A stretch of 64,000 nucleotides of DNA from Microbacterium ureisolvens (GTDB lineage Bacteria > Actinomycetota > Actinomycetes > Actinomycetales > Microbacteriaceae): the NCBI RefSeq assembly GCF_015278315.1, contig NZ_JADIJE010000003.1, positions 1 through 64,000 of the forward strand. The letters run 5' to 3'. The position numbers were made by a program, and so were the translations under genes. Positions 17,919 through 25,624 of this stretch are shown here, one piece after another (the first letter of the stretch is position 1; each line of letters starts with the position of its first letter). Below the pieces are notes generated by a model. That model did no database searches and was not told where the DNA came from. It was given only the letters and a program-made list of their open reading frames with translations.

Positions 17919-17937
17919 CCCGGGCGTCGCGCCCGGG
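17919..17937 (+). terminator. Short GC hairpin after the nuclease/helicase gene
   Basis: CCCGGGCG (17919-17926) pairs with CGCCCGGG (17930-17937) around TCG. It lies 39 nt after the stop codon at 17880. Confidence 0.45.
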
Positions 17938-17974
17938 TCATCCGAGCGAGACGCCCGCCCGAACAGGAGCCCGC

Positions 17975-18295
17975 ATGGCCGACGACGCATCGCAGCAGTT
18001 CGAGATCGACCTTCCGCCCGAGCTCATCGGTGGCGCCTACGCCGACTTCGCGAACGTCTGGCACACCCCGACGGTGTTCGTGATGGACTTCCTCACTCTG
18101 GCGCAGCCGCCGCGCGAGCAGGTGGACGCCGAGACCGGCCAGCGCCACACTGTCGTGCCGGCGCGCGTGGTCAGCCGGATCCGCATTCCGCCCGACCAGG
18201 TGTTCGAGCTGGCGAAGGCGCTGACGCAGCAGCTGGAGTTCTGGGAGCGCGAGACGGGCCGCCGCAACCCGCAGGAGCCTCCGCTCGGCGACTGA
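17975..18295 (+). CDS. DUF3467 domain-containing protein
   Basis: The 106-residue protein matches DUF3467 throughout: an acidic N-terminus (FEIDLPPELIGGAYADFANVWHTPTVFVMDF) followed by VVSRIRIPPDQVFELAKALTQQLEFWE. Proteins of this family are small, soluble and widespread in bacteria. Function is unknown. The ribosome binding site is AACAGGAG. It lies downstream of the nuclease/helicase gene after a short hairpin and appears to be its own unit. Confidence 0.88.
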   Translation: MADDASQQFEIDLPPELIGGAYADFANVWHTPTVFVMDFLTLAQPPREQVDAETGQRHTVVPARVVSRIRIPPDQVFELAKALTQQLEFWERETGRRNPQEPPLGD

Positions 18296-18335
18296 GCCCG
18301 GACCCGGATATGCGAGGCGCCCGCAGATAAACTCC

Positions 18336-18407
18336 CGCCTCTGGGATGTCAACCCCGTTGGGAGAGATTTTCGGGCCACGTACCCTGAATCAGCGCCCCC
18401 AGAGGCG
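18336..18407 (+). ncRNA. Structured leader RNA, possible riboswitch aptamer of unrecognised class
   Basis: CGCCTCTGGG (18336-18345) pairs perfectly with CCCAGAGGCG (18398-18407). Inside this 10-bp closing stem, CCC/GGG and GGG/CCC segments suggest two small helices, so the fold resembles a three-way junction with conserved-looking single strands (GAGAGATTTTC, TGAATCAGCGC). A 13-bp terminator follows after four nucleotides, as in transcriptional riboswitches. It lies ahead of the membrane protein/decarboxylase operon. It does not match the cobalamin, SAM, TPP, FMN, glycine, lysine, guanidine or T-box consensus as I know them. A TANNNT box at 18328-18333 would place the transcript start near 18340, inside the stem, so the promoter is uncertain. 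Confidence 0.5.
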
Positions 18408-18411
18408 CGTA

Positions 18412-18455
18412 GGCGCGACATCCGTTCGGCGAGGGGCGGATGTCGCGCCGTTTCC
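18412..18455 (+). terminator. Intrinsic terminator after the structured leader (probable attenuator)
   Basis: GGCGCGACATCCG (18412-18424) pairs perfectly with CGGATGTCGCGCC (18437-18449) around a 12-nt loop. The stem is followed by GTTTCCTTTCC, one of the few T-rich tracts in the window. The hairpin lies within the 5' leader of the gene at 18539, 84 nt before its start, so it probably controls readthrough. Confidence 0.75.
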
Positions 18456-18538
18456 TTTCCCGGCCCCCAAGGCCGCGGCCGCACGCCATCCGGTATCACC
18501 GCGGGCGCGATCTCCTCTGTCACACGGAGGAGGTCGAG

Positions 18539-19105
18539 ATGGCCACGATCGAGCAGTCGCTCACCGCAGCGGCGCCGACCCAGCCGCCGACGGCGCCGGC
18601 GGACCCGGCCTCCGGAGACGAGGCGCCCGCGACCCGCCGACGCGGCGTCGTCTTCTGGATCATCCGCTACCTCCCCGCCGAGGTCGCCGGCACCGCCGCC
18701 ATGCTGATCGCCGGGCTGCTCGCGGCCCTCTGGACCGACGCGCCGCCGCTGATCGCGCTGGCCGCGCTCGTGGGCGAGATCGTCGGCTTCTATGCGGTGC
18801 TCGCGGTCACCGTCTACCTCGAGCAGTCGCGGGTGACCCGCTCGCGCCGCCGAGCGGCCGCGCGCACGCTCGGGCTGCTCGTCGCCGAGTTCGGAGCCGC
18901 CGAGCTTCTCGACACGTTCCTCATCCGTCCCGCGACTCTCATGCTGGGCGTCTGGCTGATCCCCGACGCCCTCCTCGGCATGCTCGTGGGCAAGATCGCC
19001 GCCGACATCGTGTTCTACGCGATCGCCGCCGGATCCTTCACGGTCACCGCGAAGACCGGTCTGCGCGACGGACGTCGCGCCCGGCAGCGCGAGGTGACGC
19101 CGTGA
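18539..19105 (+). CDS. Membrane protein coupled to the amino-acid decarboxylase
   Basis: The 188-residue protein has a hydrophilic Ala/Pro/Thr-rich N-terminus (about 35 residues) and four or so membrane helices (YLPAEVAGTAAMLIAGLLAAL; LIALAALVGEIVGFYAVLAV; a pair near residues 120-160). A basic patch SRVTRSRRRAAART lies between the helix pairs. I do not recognise a family. The start follows the strong GGAGGAGG site at 18525-18532. Its stop overlaps the next gene as GTGA, so the two are translationally coupled; it may move or sense the substrate or product of the decarboxylase. Confidence 0.75.
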   Translation: MATIEQSLTAAAPTQPPTAPADPASGDEAPATRRRGVVFWIIRYLPAEVAGTAAMLIAGLLAALWTDAPPLIALAALVGEIVGFYAVLAVTVYLEQSRVTRSRRRAAARTLGLLVAEFGAAELLDTFLIRPATLMLGVWLIPDALLGMLVGKIAADIVFYAIAAGSFTVTAKTGLRDGRRARQREVTP

Positions 19106-20397
19106 ACCTCGCAGCCCTCCGCCGTGAGCCCCGCACCACGCGGTCGTACGAGGATCGGCGCCGGGCAGAGGCATCCGCTCTCCTCTCGTCCGTCGCCGCG
19201 CGTGCGGCCATCGCGCTCCACGGCACTCCGCTGCTGCTCCTGGATCCCGACCGGGTGCGCCGGCAGTACCGGCATCTGCGAGACGCGCTGCCGTTCGTCG
19301 GATTCCACTACGCGGTCAAGGCGCTCGCCCACGACACGGTGCTCGACGTGCTCGACGAGGCCGGCTGCGGCTTCGATGTCGCCGGCAGCGAGGAGCTCGC
19401 GCTGCTGACGCGGCGAGGCGTCGACGCGTCGCGCATCATCCACACGCACCCGATCAAGAAGCCCGCCGAGATCGCCGAGGCGCTCGCCGCGGGCGCGCGC
19501 ACCTTCGTGGTCGACAACGACGTCGAGATCGAGAAGTTCCGCGGCGCGCCGGCGGACACGCGACTGCTGGTGCGGCTGGCGTATCGCAGCCCGCACGCGA
19601 AGAGCGACCTGTCGAGCAAGTTCGGCGTCGGCCCGTTCGAGGCCGCCCACCTCGTGGAGCGCGCGCTCGCCGCCGGCGTGACGGTGGCCGGCTTCAGCTA
19701 CCACGTCGGCAGCCAGCTCGACGATCCCGGCCGGTTCGCCGCGGCCGCCGCCGACACGCTGGAGCTGATGGGCATCCTCGAGCGGCGGCTCAACGTCCAG
19801 TTCGACACGCTCGACATCGGCGGCGGATTCCCGGCCTCATACGACGCCGAGTCGGCCGCGATCGACGACCTGGCGGCGGTGCTGCGACCCGTGCTCGAGC
19901 CGCACGCCCGGCGCCTGGACATCATCGCCGAGCCCGGTCGGGTGATGGTGGCCGACGCGATGACGCTCGTGACGAGCGTGGTGGGCATCGCCGAGCGCGC
20001 CGACGGCCGGTGGTACTACCTCGACGACGGCCTGTACGGCTCGTACTCGAACGTCCTCACCGAAGACGTCCACCCGCTGATCTTCGCCGCGCGCGACCTC
20101 GCCGCGACAGATCCATGGACGGGGCGCGTCTCGGCAGGCGCGCGCACGGCGGAGCACCGCTGGGCCACCCTCGCCGGCCCGACGTGCGACTCGTCGGATG
20201 TGGTCGCGCGCGAGGTGCTGCTGCCCGACCTCCACGTCGGGGACCTCCTGGTGAGCCCCACGATGGGCGCGTACACCACGGTCACCGCGACGCGGTTCAA
20301 CGGACGGCCGTTCACGCCGGTCGCCATCGTCGGCAGGGGGCCGACGGCCGGCCAGGTCGCGGTGCCGTCCGACGTGCGCCGCGTGCCGATCGTCTGA
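19102..20397 (+). CDS. PLP-dependent ornithine/DAP-type decarboxylase (alanine racemase fold, group IV)
   Basis: The 431-residue enzyme is a group IV PLP decarboxylase. The PLP lysine is in FHYAVKALAHD (about residue 73). The glycine loop for the PLP phosphate is LDIGGGFPASYD, with EPGR later (IIAEPGRVMV). The C-terminal GPTCDSSDVV holds the catalytic Cys-Asp pair. HTHPIKKPAEI and the DDGLYGSYSNV stretch favour ornithine decarboxylase (putrescine) over diaminopimelate decarboxylase, but this is inference. The GTG start overlaps the upstream stop by four bases. The operon is preceded by a structured leader and terminator. Confidence 0.83.
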   Translation: MNLAALRREPRTTRSYEDRRRAEASALLSSVAARAAIALHGTPLLLLDPDRVRRQYRHLRDALPFVGFHYAVKALAHDTVLDVLDEAGCGFDVAGSEELALLTRRGVDASRIIHTHPIKKPAEIAEALAAGARTFVVDNDVEIEKFRGAPADTRLLVRLAYRSPHAKSDLSSKFGVGPFEAAHLVERALAAGVTVAGFSYHVGSQLDDPGRFAAAAADTLELMGILERRLNVQFDTLDIGGGFPASYDAESAAIDDLAAVLRPVLEPHARRLDIIAEPGRVMVADAMTLVTSVVGIAERADGRWYYLDDGLYGSYSNVLTEDVHPLIFAARDLAATDPWTGRVSAGARTAEHRWATLAGPTCDSSDVVAREVLLPDLHVGDLLVSPTMGAYTTVTATRFNGRPFTPVAIVGRGPTAGQVAVPSDVRRVPIV

Positions 20398-20457
20398 CGC
20401 GACGGCTCACGCCGCCGCGCGGGCTCATGCCGCCGCGCCGCTCAGCCCGTGCCCTGG

Positions 20458-21090
20458 TCAGACCGTGCCGTAGAGGCGGTCGCCGGCGTCGCCGAGACCC
20501 GGCACGATGTAGCCGTGTTCGTTGAGCCGCTCGTCCAGCGCCCCGAGCACCAGGGTGACGTCGCGACCGGCCACCTGCTTCTCGATGGCGGCGACGCCCT
20601 CGGGCGCGCCGAGGATGCAGATCGCCGTGACGTCCTGCGCCCCGCGGGCGAACAGGAAGTCGATCGCCGCGCCGAGCGAACCGCCGGTCGCGAGCATCGG
20701 GTCGAGCACGAAGCACTGCCGGTCGCTCAGGTCGTCGGGAAGGCGCTCGGCATAGGTCGAGGGCGCCAGCGTCTCGTGGTCGCGCACCATGCCGAGGAAG
20801 CCCACCTCGGCGGTGGGGATGAGCTTGACCATGCCCTCGAGCATGCCGAGCCCGGCGCGGAGGATCGGAACGACGAGCGGACGCGGGTCGTCGATCCGCA
20901 CGCCGGTCGTGGTCGTCACGGGCGTCTGGATCTCGATCGGAGCCACGCGGACGTTGCGAGTCGCCTCGTAGGCGAGCAGCGTGACGAGCTCTTCGGTCAG
21001 CTGACGGAACACCGGCGACGGGGTGCGCTGGTCGCGCAGCACCGTGAGCTTGTGCGTGATGAGGGGGTGGTCGGCGACGTGCAGGCGCAT
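20458..21090 (-). CDS. upp: Uracil phosphoribosyltransferase
   Basis: The 210-residue enzyme converts uracil and PRPP to UMP in pyrimidine salvage. It shows [11 protein letters not shown], the PRPP-binding motif [18 protein letters not shown], and the C-terminal uracil-binding [23 protein letters not shown]. Length and ends match the family. The ATG lies 6 nt after a TAACCT box, so the mRNA is probably leaderless. It is divergent from tadA. Confidence 0.96.
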   Translation of the reverse strand: MRLHVADHPLITHKLTVLRDQRTPSPVFRQLTEELVTLLAYEATRNVRVAPIEIQTPVTTTTGVRIDDPRPLVVPILRAGLGMLEGMVKLIPTAEVGFLGMVRDHETLAPSTYAERLPDDLSDRQCFVLDPMLATGGSLGAAIDFLFARGAQDVTAICILGAPEGVAAIEKQVAGRDVTLVLGALDERLNEHGYIVPGLGDAGDRLYGTV

Positions 21091-21096
21091 AGAGAC

Positions 21097-21102
21097 AGGT
21101 TA
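21097..21102 (-). promoter_or_regulatory. -10 box TAACCT for upp
   Basis: On the minus strand TAACCT ends 6 nt before the upp ATG at 21090, matching the leaderless pattern. Confidence 0.5.
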
Positions 21103-21217
21103 GTGCCGCCTCCCGTCTTCGCCGTGGCCGAAAACCTGGTCGGTCGCGCCGACACGCCGCTGACGGATGCCTCGGCGCGGCGTGTCCGGCGACCGACTCG
21201 GCTTCCGGCACCGGGGG

Positions 21218-21223
21218 TAGCCT
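21218..21223 (+). promoter_or_regulatory. -10 box TAGCCT for tadA
   Basis: The hexamer ends 6 nt before the GTG start of tadA at 21230. Confidence 0.5.
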
Positions 21224-21229
21224 CGTGCT

Positions 21230-21691
21230 GTGAACCTCGTCACCGCCGATCTCGTCGCGATGGACCGCGCACTGGCGCTGGCCGCGGCCGCAGGCGACGC
21301 GGGGGACGTGCCGGTGGGCGCGGTGGTGACCGATGCCGCGGGCGCGGTGATCGGCGAAGGCCGTAACCTGCGCGAGCGCGACCACGACCCGACGGCCCAT
21401 GCGGAGGTCGTGGCGCTGCGTGCCGCCGCCGGCGCGATCGGCTCATGGAACCTCGAGGGGTGCACCCTCCTCGTGACACTCGAGCCCTGCCTCATGTGCG
21501 CCGGGGCGGTGCTGCAGTCGCGCATCAGCCGGCTCGTCTTCGGCGCGTGGGACGACAAGGCCGGCGCGGCCGGATCGATGTACGACGTCGTGCGCGACCG
21601 GCGTCTGCCCTACCGCGCCGAAGTGGTCGCCGGCGTGCGCGAGGACGAGGCATCCGCTCTCCTGCGCGCCTTCTTCGACGCCCGCCGCTGA
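21230..21691 (+). CDS. tadA: tRNA-specific adenosine deaminase
   Basis: The 153-residue enzyme deaminates A34 to inosine in the anticodon of tRNA-Arg(ACG). Zinc-binding and catalytic motifs are complete: TAHAEVVAL (His plus catalytic Glu) and LEPCLMCAGA (two Cys). The downstream SRISRLVFGAWDDKAGAAGS is typical of TadA rather than cytosine deaminase. GTG start chosen from the -10 spacing. Confidence 0.92.
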   Translation: MNLVTADLVAMDRALALAAAAGDAGDVPVGAVVTDAAGAVIGEGRNLRERDHDPTAHAEVVALRAAAGAIGSWNLEGCTLLVTLEPCLMCAGAVLQSRISRLVFGAWDDKAGAAGSMYDVVRDRRLPYRAEVVAGVREDEASALLRAFFDARR

Positions 21692-21815
21692 TCCCGGAGA
21701 CGCGGACGAGATCTCGGCGCCGGCGGCGCGCGAAACGGGCCCTTCGCGATTCGGGGGACAGCCCGCGCCGGCCGGGGGGACAGCACCCTGCTCACGCGCT
21801 GCCGACGGGCCTAGC

Positions 21816-22550
21816 GTGACGCTCGTGACCCGCCTCATCGAACCCGTCCGCACCGCTCCCGCCCTCGCGCGTCCGGGCGGGATCCGCTCCCGCATCGGCT
21901 GGACGTTCGTCGTGCTCACGGCGATCGCCATCGTCGCCTACTCGGCGGTGCCGTACTTCACGGCCACGCTCGCCGACCTCGCGGGCGACGACGTGGGCCT
22001 TGCTCCGACGTACGCGGCCGCGCCGCCGTTCGTGCAGGGCGCCCTCTACGTCCACATCGTCGGCGGCGCGATCGCCCTCGTCGCGGGACCGCTGCAGTTC
22101 TGGCGCGGACTGCGCACCCGCGCGCCGCGCGCCCACCGTTGGATCGGGCGCGTCTACCTCGGGGCCGTGGCGATCGGCGGGGTGGGCGGCCTCATCATCG
22201 CGCCCTCGAGCCCGGCCGGCTACGTCGGGTTCTTCGGCTTCGGCGCCCTCGCGGTGCTGTGGCTCGTGACGGGCTGGCGGGCGTACCGGGCGATCCGGCG
22301 CGGCGACGTGCCGGGCCACCGGGCCTGGATGATCCGCAACTACGCACTCACATACTCCGGCGTGACGCTGCGCATCTGGCTGCCGCTGCTGCTGTTGGCG
22401 CCGCTCGTGATGGGGCAGCCCTGGGAGTTCGACACCGCGTTCGCGAACGCCTATGCGGCCGTGCCGTTCCTGTGCTGGCTGCCCAACCTCGTGTTCGCGG
22501 AGTGGCTGATCCGCCGCCGCGGCCTGCCGTCGTACCGCCTCCCGGTGTGA
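21816..22550 (+). CDS. DUF2306 family membrane protein
   Basis: The 244-residue protein has six or seven membrane helices. The signature stretches are YVHIVGGAIALVAGPLQF, RAPRAHRWIGRVYLGAVAIGG, and GHRAWMIRNYALTYSGVTLR. These histidine-bearing helices are characteristic of DUF2306, and His-rich membrane helices may bind haem or metal; function is unknown. The GTG at 21816 was used; a second GTG three codons later is equally possible. Confidence 0.82.
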   Translation: MTLVTRLIEPVRTAPALARPGGIRSRIGWTFVVLTAIAIVAYSAVPYFTATLADLAGDDVGLAPTYAAAPPFVQGALYVHIVGGAIALVAGPLQFWRGLRTRAPRAHRWIGRVYLGAVAIGGVGGLIIAPSSPAGYVGFFGFGALAVLWLVTGWRAYRAIRRGDVPGHRAWMIRNYALTYSGVTLRIWLPLLLLAPLVMGQPWEFDTAFANAYAAVPFLCWLPNLVFAEWLIRRRGLPSYRLPV

Positions 22551-22569
22551 GCCCGGCACCCCGGCGGCG

Positions 22570-23505
22570 TCAGCGCGGGAGGTGGGGGAGCACGTCGGCG
22601 CCCAGGTACTCGACGTGCGAGACGTCCTGCAGGTCCATCAGCTGGAAGTAGACCCGCTGGGCGCCGAGCGCGACGAGCCGCTCGACCTTGGCGACGATCT
22701 CGTCGCGGTCGCCGACGATGTTCACGTCGCCGCGCAGCTCGTCGACGGTGCGGCCGATGTTCGCCGCTCGTCGGTCGAGTTCGGGAACGGATGCCGCAGC
22801 CAGCGTCGGCAGCGCGACCGAGAGCTTGAGCGACTCGGGGTCGCGGCCGATGCGCACGCACGCCTCACGCACGACGGCGAACTTCTCCGCCGACTCCTCT
22901 TCCGACCGGAATCCGATGTTGAACTCCGTCGCGAAGCGCGCCGCGAGCGCGGGCGTGCGCTTCGGCCCGCCGCCGCCCACGATCACGGGAACACGCTCCT
23001 GCACCGGCTTGGGCAGGGCCGGGGCATCCGTCAGGCGGTAGTGCGCGCCGTGGAAGCTGTAGGTGTCACCGACCGGCGTCGACCACAGGCCGGTCACCAG
23101 CTCGAGCTGCTCCTGGAGCAGGTCGAACCGCTTGGCCGGGAACGGGATGCCGTACGCCTCGTGCTCGCGACCGAACCAGCCGGTGCCGAGGCCGAGCTCG
23201 GCGCGCCCGCCCGACATCGCGTCGACCTGCGCGACCTGGATCGCCAGCAGCCCCGGTACGCGATAGGTCACCGACGAGACGAGCGTTCCCAGCCGAATGC
23301 GCGAGGTCTCCCGCGCGAGCCCGGCGAGCGTCGTCCACGCGTCGGTGGGTCCGGGCAGCCCGTCGCCGTCGCCCATATGGAGGTAGTGGTCCGAGCGGAA
23401 GAACCCGTCGAAGCCGAGGCGTTCGGCCGCCTGCGCGAACGCGAGCTGGTCGTCGTAGCTCGCACCCTGCTGCGGCTCGGTGAAGATGCAGTACTCGATC
23501 GTCAT
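22570..23505 (-). CDS. LLM-class F420-dependent oxidoreductase
   Basis: The 311-residue protein is a luciferase-like TIM barrel flavin/F420 enzyme. It reads IEYCIFTEPQQGASYDDQLAFAQAAERLGFDGFFRSDHYLH at the start in segments typical of the family, then TSRIRLGTLVSSVTYRVPG and GGRAELGLGTGWFGREHEAYGIPFP. VPVIVGGGGPKRTPALAARFATEFNI follows. The substrate is unknown. The ATG lies 7 nt after the stop of a 36-residue ORF on the same strand, so the two are probably co-transcribed. Confidence 0.88.
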   Translation of the reverse strand: MTIEYCIFTEPQQGASYDDQLAFAQAAERLGFDGFFRSDHYLHMGDGDGLPGPTDAWTTLAGLARETSRIRLGTLVSSVTYRVPGLLAIQVAQVDAMSGGRAELGLGTGWFGREHEAYGIPFPAKRFDLLQEQLELVTGLWSTPVGDTYSFHGAHYRLTDAPALPKPVQERVPVIVGGGGPKRTPALAARFATEFNIGFRSEEESAEKFAVVREACVRIGRDPESLKLSVALPTLAAASVPELDRRAANIGRTVDELRGDVNIVGDRDEIVAKVERLVALGAQRVYFQLMDLQDVSHVEYLGADVLPHLPR

Positions 23506-23512
23506 GGGGTGC

Positions 23513-23623
23513 TCAGCCCGCCGGCGTGATGACGGACTGCGGTGTGGGCCCCATCGCCGCCGCGATGCCCATGTTCCCGAGGAACGCCGCGATGCTGGCC
23601 TTGCCGACGCCGGAAGCACTCAT
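23513..23623 (-). CDS. Small protein, 36 aa, upstream of the LLM oxidoreductase
   Basis: The ORF reads MSASGVGKASIAAFLGN followed by MGIAAAMGPTPQSVITPAG. About 32 of 35 codons end in G or C. A perfect TAGACT box lies 7 nt before the ATG, and its stop is 7 nt before the LLM gene. These three facts support a translated small gene. The protein is Ala/Gly-rich with one amphipathic helix. No family is recognised; it could act as a leader peptide for the oxidoreductase. Confidence 0.58.
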   Translation of the reverse strand: MSASGVGKASIAAFLGNMGIAAAMGPTPQSVITPAG

Positions 23624-23630
23624 GCGGACG

Positions 23631-23636
23631 AGTCTA
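23631..23636 (-). promoter_or_regulatory. -10 box TAGACT for the 36-aa ORF and LLM oxidoreductase
   Basis: On the minus strand TAGACT ends 7 nt before the ATG at 23623. Confidence 0.5.
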
Positions 23637-23687
23637 CGGATGCGGTGGGCCGTCCTCCGCGCCTCTTGCGCGACGACGCCGCGGGTG

Positions 23688-24800
23688 TCAGTCGGACGAG
23701 CGCAGGATGATCGCCTCGGTCGGCGGGGCGGGGTCGTGCGGGTGCCCCACGTACCCGATCGCCTCCAGGAGCGCGTGGCGGAACTCGGCCGGCCGCTCGA
23801 GGTGAGGGGTGTGACCGGTGCCCTCGAGGGCGATCTCCTTCACCTCTCCGCCGGCAGCCGCGTAGCGCGCCAGCACGTCGCGCGTCTGGGACACCATCTC
23901 CTGCGGCGGGGCGGCGTCCTCGCCGGGCCAGTCCGGCACGAAGCCGAGCTTGCCGAGGTTGTTGTAGTCGTACAGCGAGGCGTCCGACACGATGGGGTCG
24001 AGCACGCCGCGGATCCACAGGATCGGCGGCTTCTCGGCCAGGTCGACGATGCCCGACACGTCGAAGTTGCCGGGCGCCATGGTGTTGAGCACGCCGATCG
24101 TGCCGGCAGCGAATCCGGGCCAGTTCTCGCTCGACACCGAGTCGCCGGGGTAGTTGCCGGTCGCCGTGGAGGTCGTGAGCATCGACTCGACCCACACGTC
24201 CTCGTGCTCGGTCCGGTAGTCCGCGTTCACGTACTGCGAGCGGAACACCGTGCGGGGCGACGTCGCGGCGTCGGCGGTGGTGTCGTGATCGATCATCCGC
24301 TGCACGAAATCCGGATTGGCGGCGCCGCCGCCGCAGCCGGCATCGTCGTCGGTGATCCGCGAGCCGTCGCGTCGGGTGCCTCCGAAGCCGTACGGCGAGA
24401 TCGGCGCCTCGAGCGTCAGGCTCAGCACGGGGTGGTCCAGGGCGTACTGCATCGCGACACCTGCCCCCATCGACCAGCCGACGAGGTGCGCGGTCGGAAT
24501 GCCGAGGGCCTCGAGCGTCGCGTGGACGTCGTCGCTGAAGTCCCGCACCCCGCGCGTCGCGTCGATCGGCGCGTGCTCGGTGCCGCCGTAGCCGCGAAGG
24601 TCGATCGCGATGACGCGGATGTCGGTCGGCAGATCCTGCATCGTCTCCTGCCAGAACACGGCCGACGAGACATTGCCGTGGATCAGCACGACCGTGCGGT
24701 CGGTCGGCGTCGCGGGGTCGTCGCCCGCGCGCTCGAGCACGTTCACGGTCAGGCGGGGGATCTCCACGCTGCGCGCGGTGATGCCGTCGAAGAGCGTCAT
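23688..24800 (-). CDS. Alpha/beta hydrolase
   Basis: The 370-residue cytosolic enzyme has the alpha/beta hydrolase fold. The oxyanion region is VVLIHGNVSSAVFW; the nucleophile elbow is VGWSMGAGVAMQYA (Ser); the acid is in LWIRGVLDPIVSD (Asp); and the catalytic His is in LEGTGHTPHLERP. A long cap region (about residues 150-260, with WVESMLTTSTATGNYPGDS) is unusual in being Asp/Thr-rich. The substrate is unknown. The ATG at 24800 fits the start of the first strand. Confidence 0.86.
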   Translation of the reverse strand: MTLFDGITARSVEIPRLTVNVLERAGDDPATPTDRTVVLIHGNVSSAVFWQETMQDLPTDIRVIAIDLRGYGGTEHAPIDATRGVRDFSDDVHATLEALGIPTAHLVGWSMGAGVAMQYALDHPVLSLTLEAPISPYGFGGTRRDGSRITDDDAGCGGGAANPDFVQRMIDHDTTADAATSPRTVFRSQYVNADYRTEHEDVWVESMLTTSTATGNYPGDSVSSENWPGFAAGTIGVLNTMAPGNFDVSGIVDLAEKPPILWIRGVLDPIVSDASLYDYNNLGKLGFVPDWPGEDAAPPQEMVSQTRDVLARYAAAGGEVKEIALEGTGHTPHLERPAEFRHALLEAIGYVGHPHDPAPPTEAIILRSSD

Positions 24801-24883
24801 TCGAATGCCTCCCACATCCTCCGGGAGCACCTGCGCCCCCGCACTCCCCACGATAGACCGGCTCGTGTCCGTGCGGAGGACGA

Positions 24884-24924
24884 GAGGGTGACGGATGCCG
24901 GTGGACCCGGCATCCGTCACCCTC
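24884..24924 (-). terminator. Perfect 18-bp hairpin terminator with CGGATGCC arms
   Basis: GAGGGTGACGGATGCCGG (24884-24901) pairs with CCGGCATCCGTCACCCTC (24907-24924) around TGGAC. It lies just downstream of the SRPBCC gene on the minus strand and ends the ArsR/SRPBCC operon. Confidence 0.82.
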
Positions 24925-24957
24925 CCGTTCGTCCGGCACGCGCCGGCATCGCCGCCG

Positions 24958-25623
24958 TCAGGCCGAGGGGGTCTGCCCCGTGTAGAAGGCGTAGGTGTTG
25001 TCGGCGCCGCGTGCGGCGGCCTCGGCGTCTGCGCCGTCGGCGGCGTGTGCGGCGCCCCACGCGTCCGCGGCTCCGCGATAGAACGCCCGCCCTTCGGAGG
25101 TGTTCGCCCAAGCCTCCGCCTCTGCCGGCGAGGGGCCGTCGCCGCCGCCCGCGAGGTGGAGCGCAAGCCCTAGCAGTCCGCCGTCCCAGCCCACGCCCGT
25201 GGCGCCCGGACCGTAGATGTCCCAGAACTCCGCCGGCACGTCGTCCACGCGCGCGACGTGCTCCAGTTCGAACCGCGTCGCGTCCTCGCCCTCGGCCACG
25301 AGGCGCACGGTCAGCCAGGTCACCCCGCCGCCGTACTCCCACGTCGCCCGGTAGTGCGCGGAACCATCGGCAGGCGGCGCGCACTCCAGGATCTCGCCGC
25401 CGGCGTTCCCCTCGATCTGATAGCGGCCGCCGAGGGCCAGCTCGCCCGAGATCGGCTGGAACCACCGCGCGATGCGCGAGGCGCTCGTGACGGCATCCCA
25501 CACGTCGTCGATGGGGGAGGGGTAGGTCTGCGCGAGGGTCTGGACCCGCGACGGGTGACCGTCGACCTCCTCGCTCGCGACCTCGCGGCGCACGGCGCCG
25601 AGCTGCGTCTGTACATCGACCAT
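24958..25623 (-). CDS. SRPBCC (AHSA1/START-like) domain protein
   Basis: The 221-residue protein has the Activator-of-Hsp90/SRPBCC fold: QTYPSPIDDVWDAVTSASRIARWFQPISGELALGGRYQIEG, a span typical of the family, followed by TWLTVRLVAEGEDATRFELEHVA. A C-terminal extension of about 60 Ala-rich residues ends YAFYTGQTPSA. It begins 1 nt after the ArsR stop (TGAcATG), a pairing seen in many actinobacterial ArsR/SRPBCC operons. It likely binds a small hydrophobic ligand; the exact role is unknown. Confidence 0.85.
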   Translation of the reverse strand: MVDVQTQLGAVRREVASEEVDGHPSRVQTLAQTYPSPIDDVWDAVTSASRIARWFQPISGELALGGRYQIEGNAGGEILECAPPADGSAHYRATWEYGGGVTWLTVRLVAEGEDATRFELEHVARVDDVPAEFWDIYGPGATGVGWDGGLLGLALHLAGGGDGPSPAEAEAWANTSEGRAFYRGAADAWGAAHAADGADAEAAARGADNTYAFYTGQTPSA

Positions 25624-25624
25624 G

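Noticed and set aside
18331..18455. T-box, TPP, FMN or glycine riboswitch
   Set aside because: None of their invariant sequences is present (for example the T-box AGGGTGGNACCGCG or the TPP CTGAGA core).
18346..20397. One long ORF running from the leader through the membrane protein gene into the decarboxylase
   Set aside because: It is the decarboxylase frame left open upstream by high GC. The leader has RNA structure and a terminator, and the membrane protein occupies another frame with a clear ribosome binding site.
21692..21815. tRNA gene after tadA
   Set aside because: No cloverleaf or CCA/TTCGAAT-type T-arm could be found in this gap.
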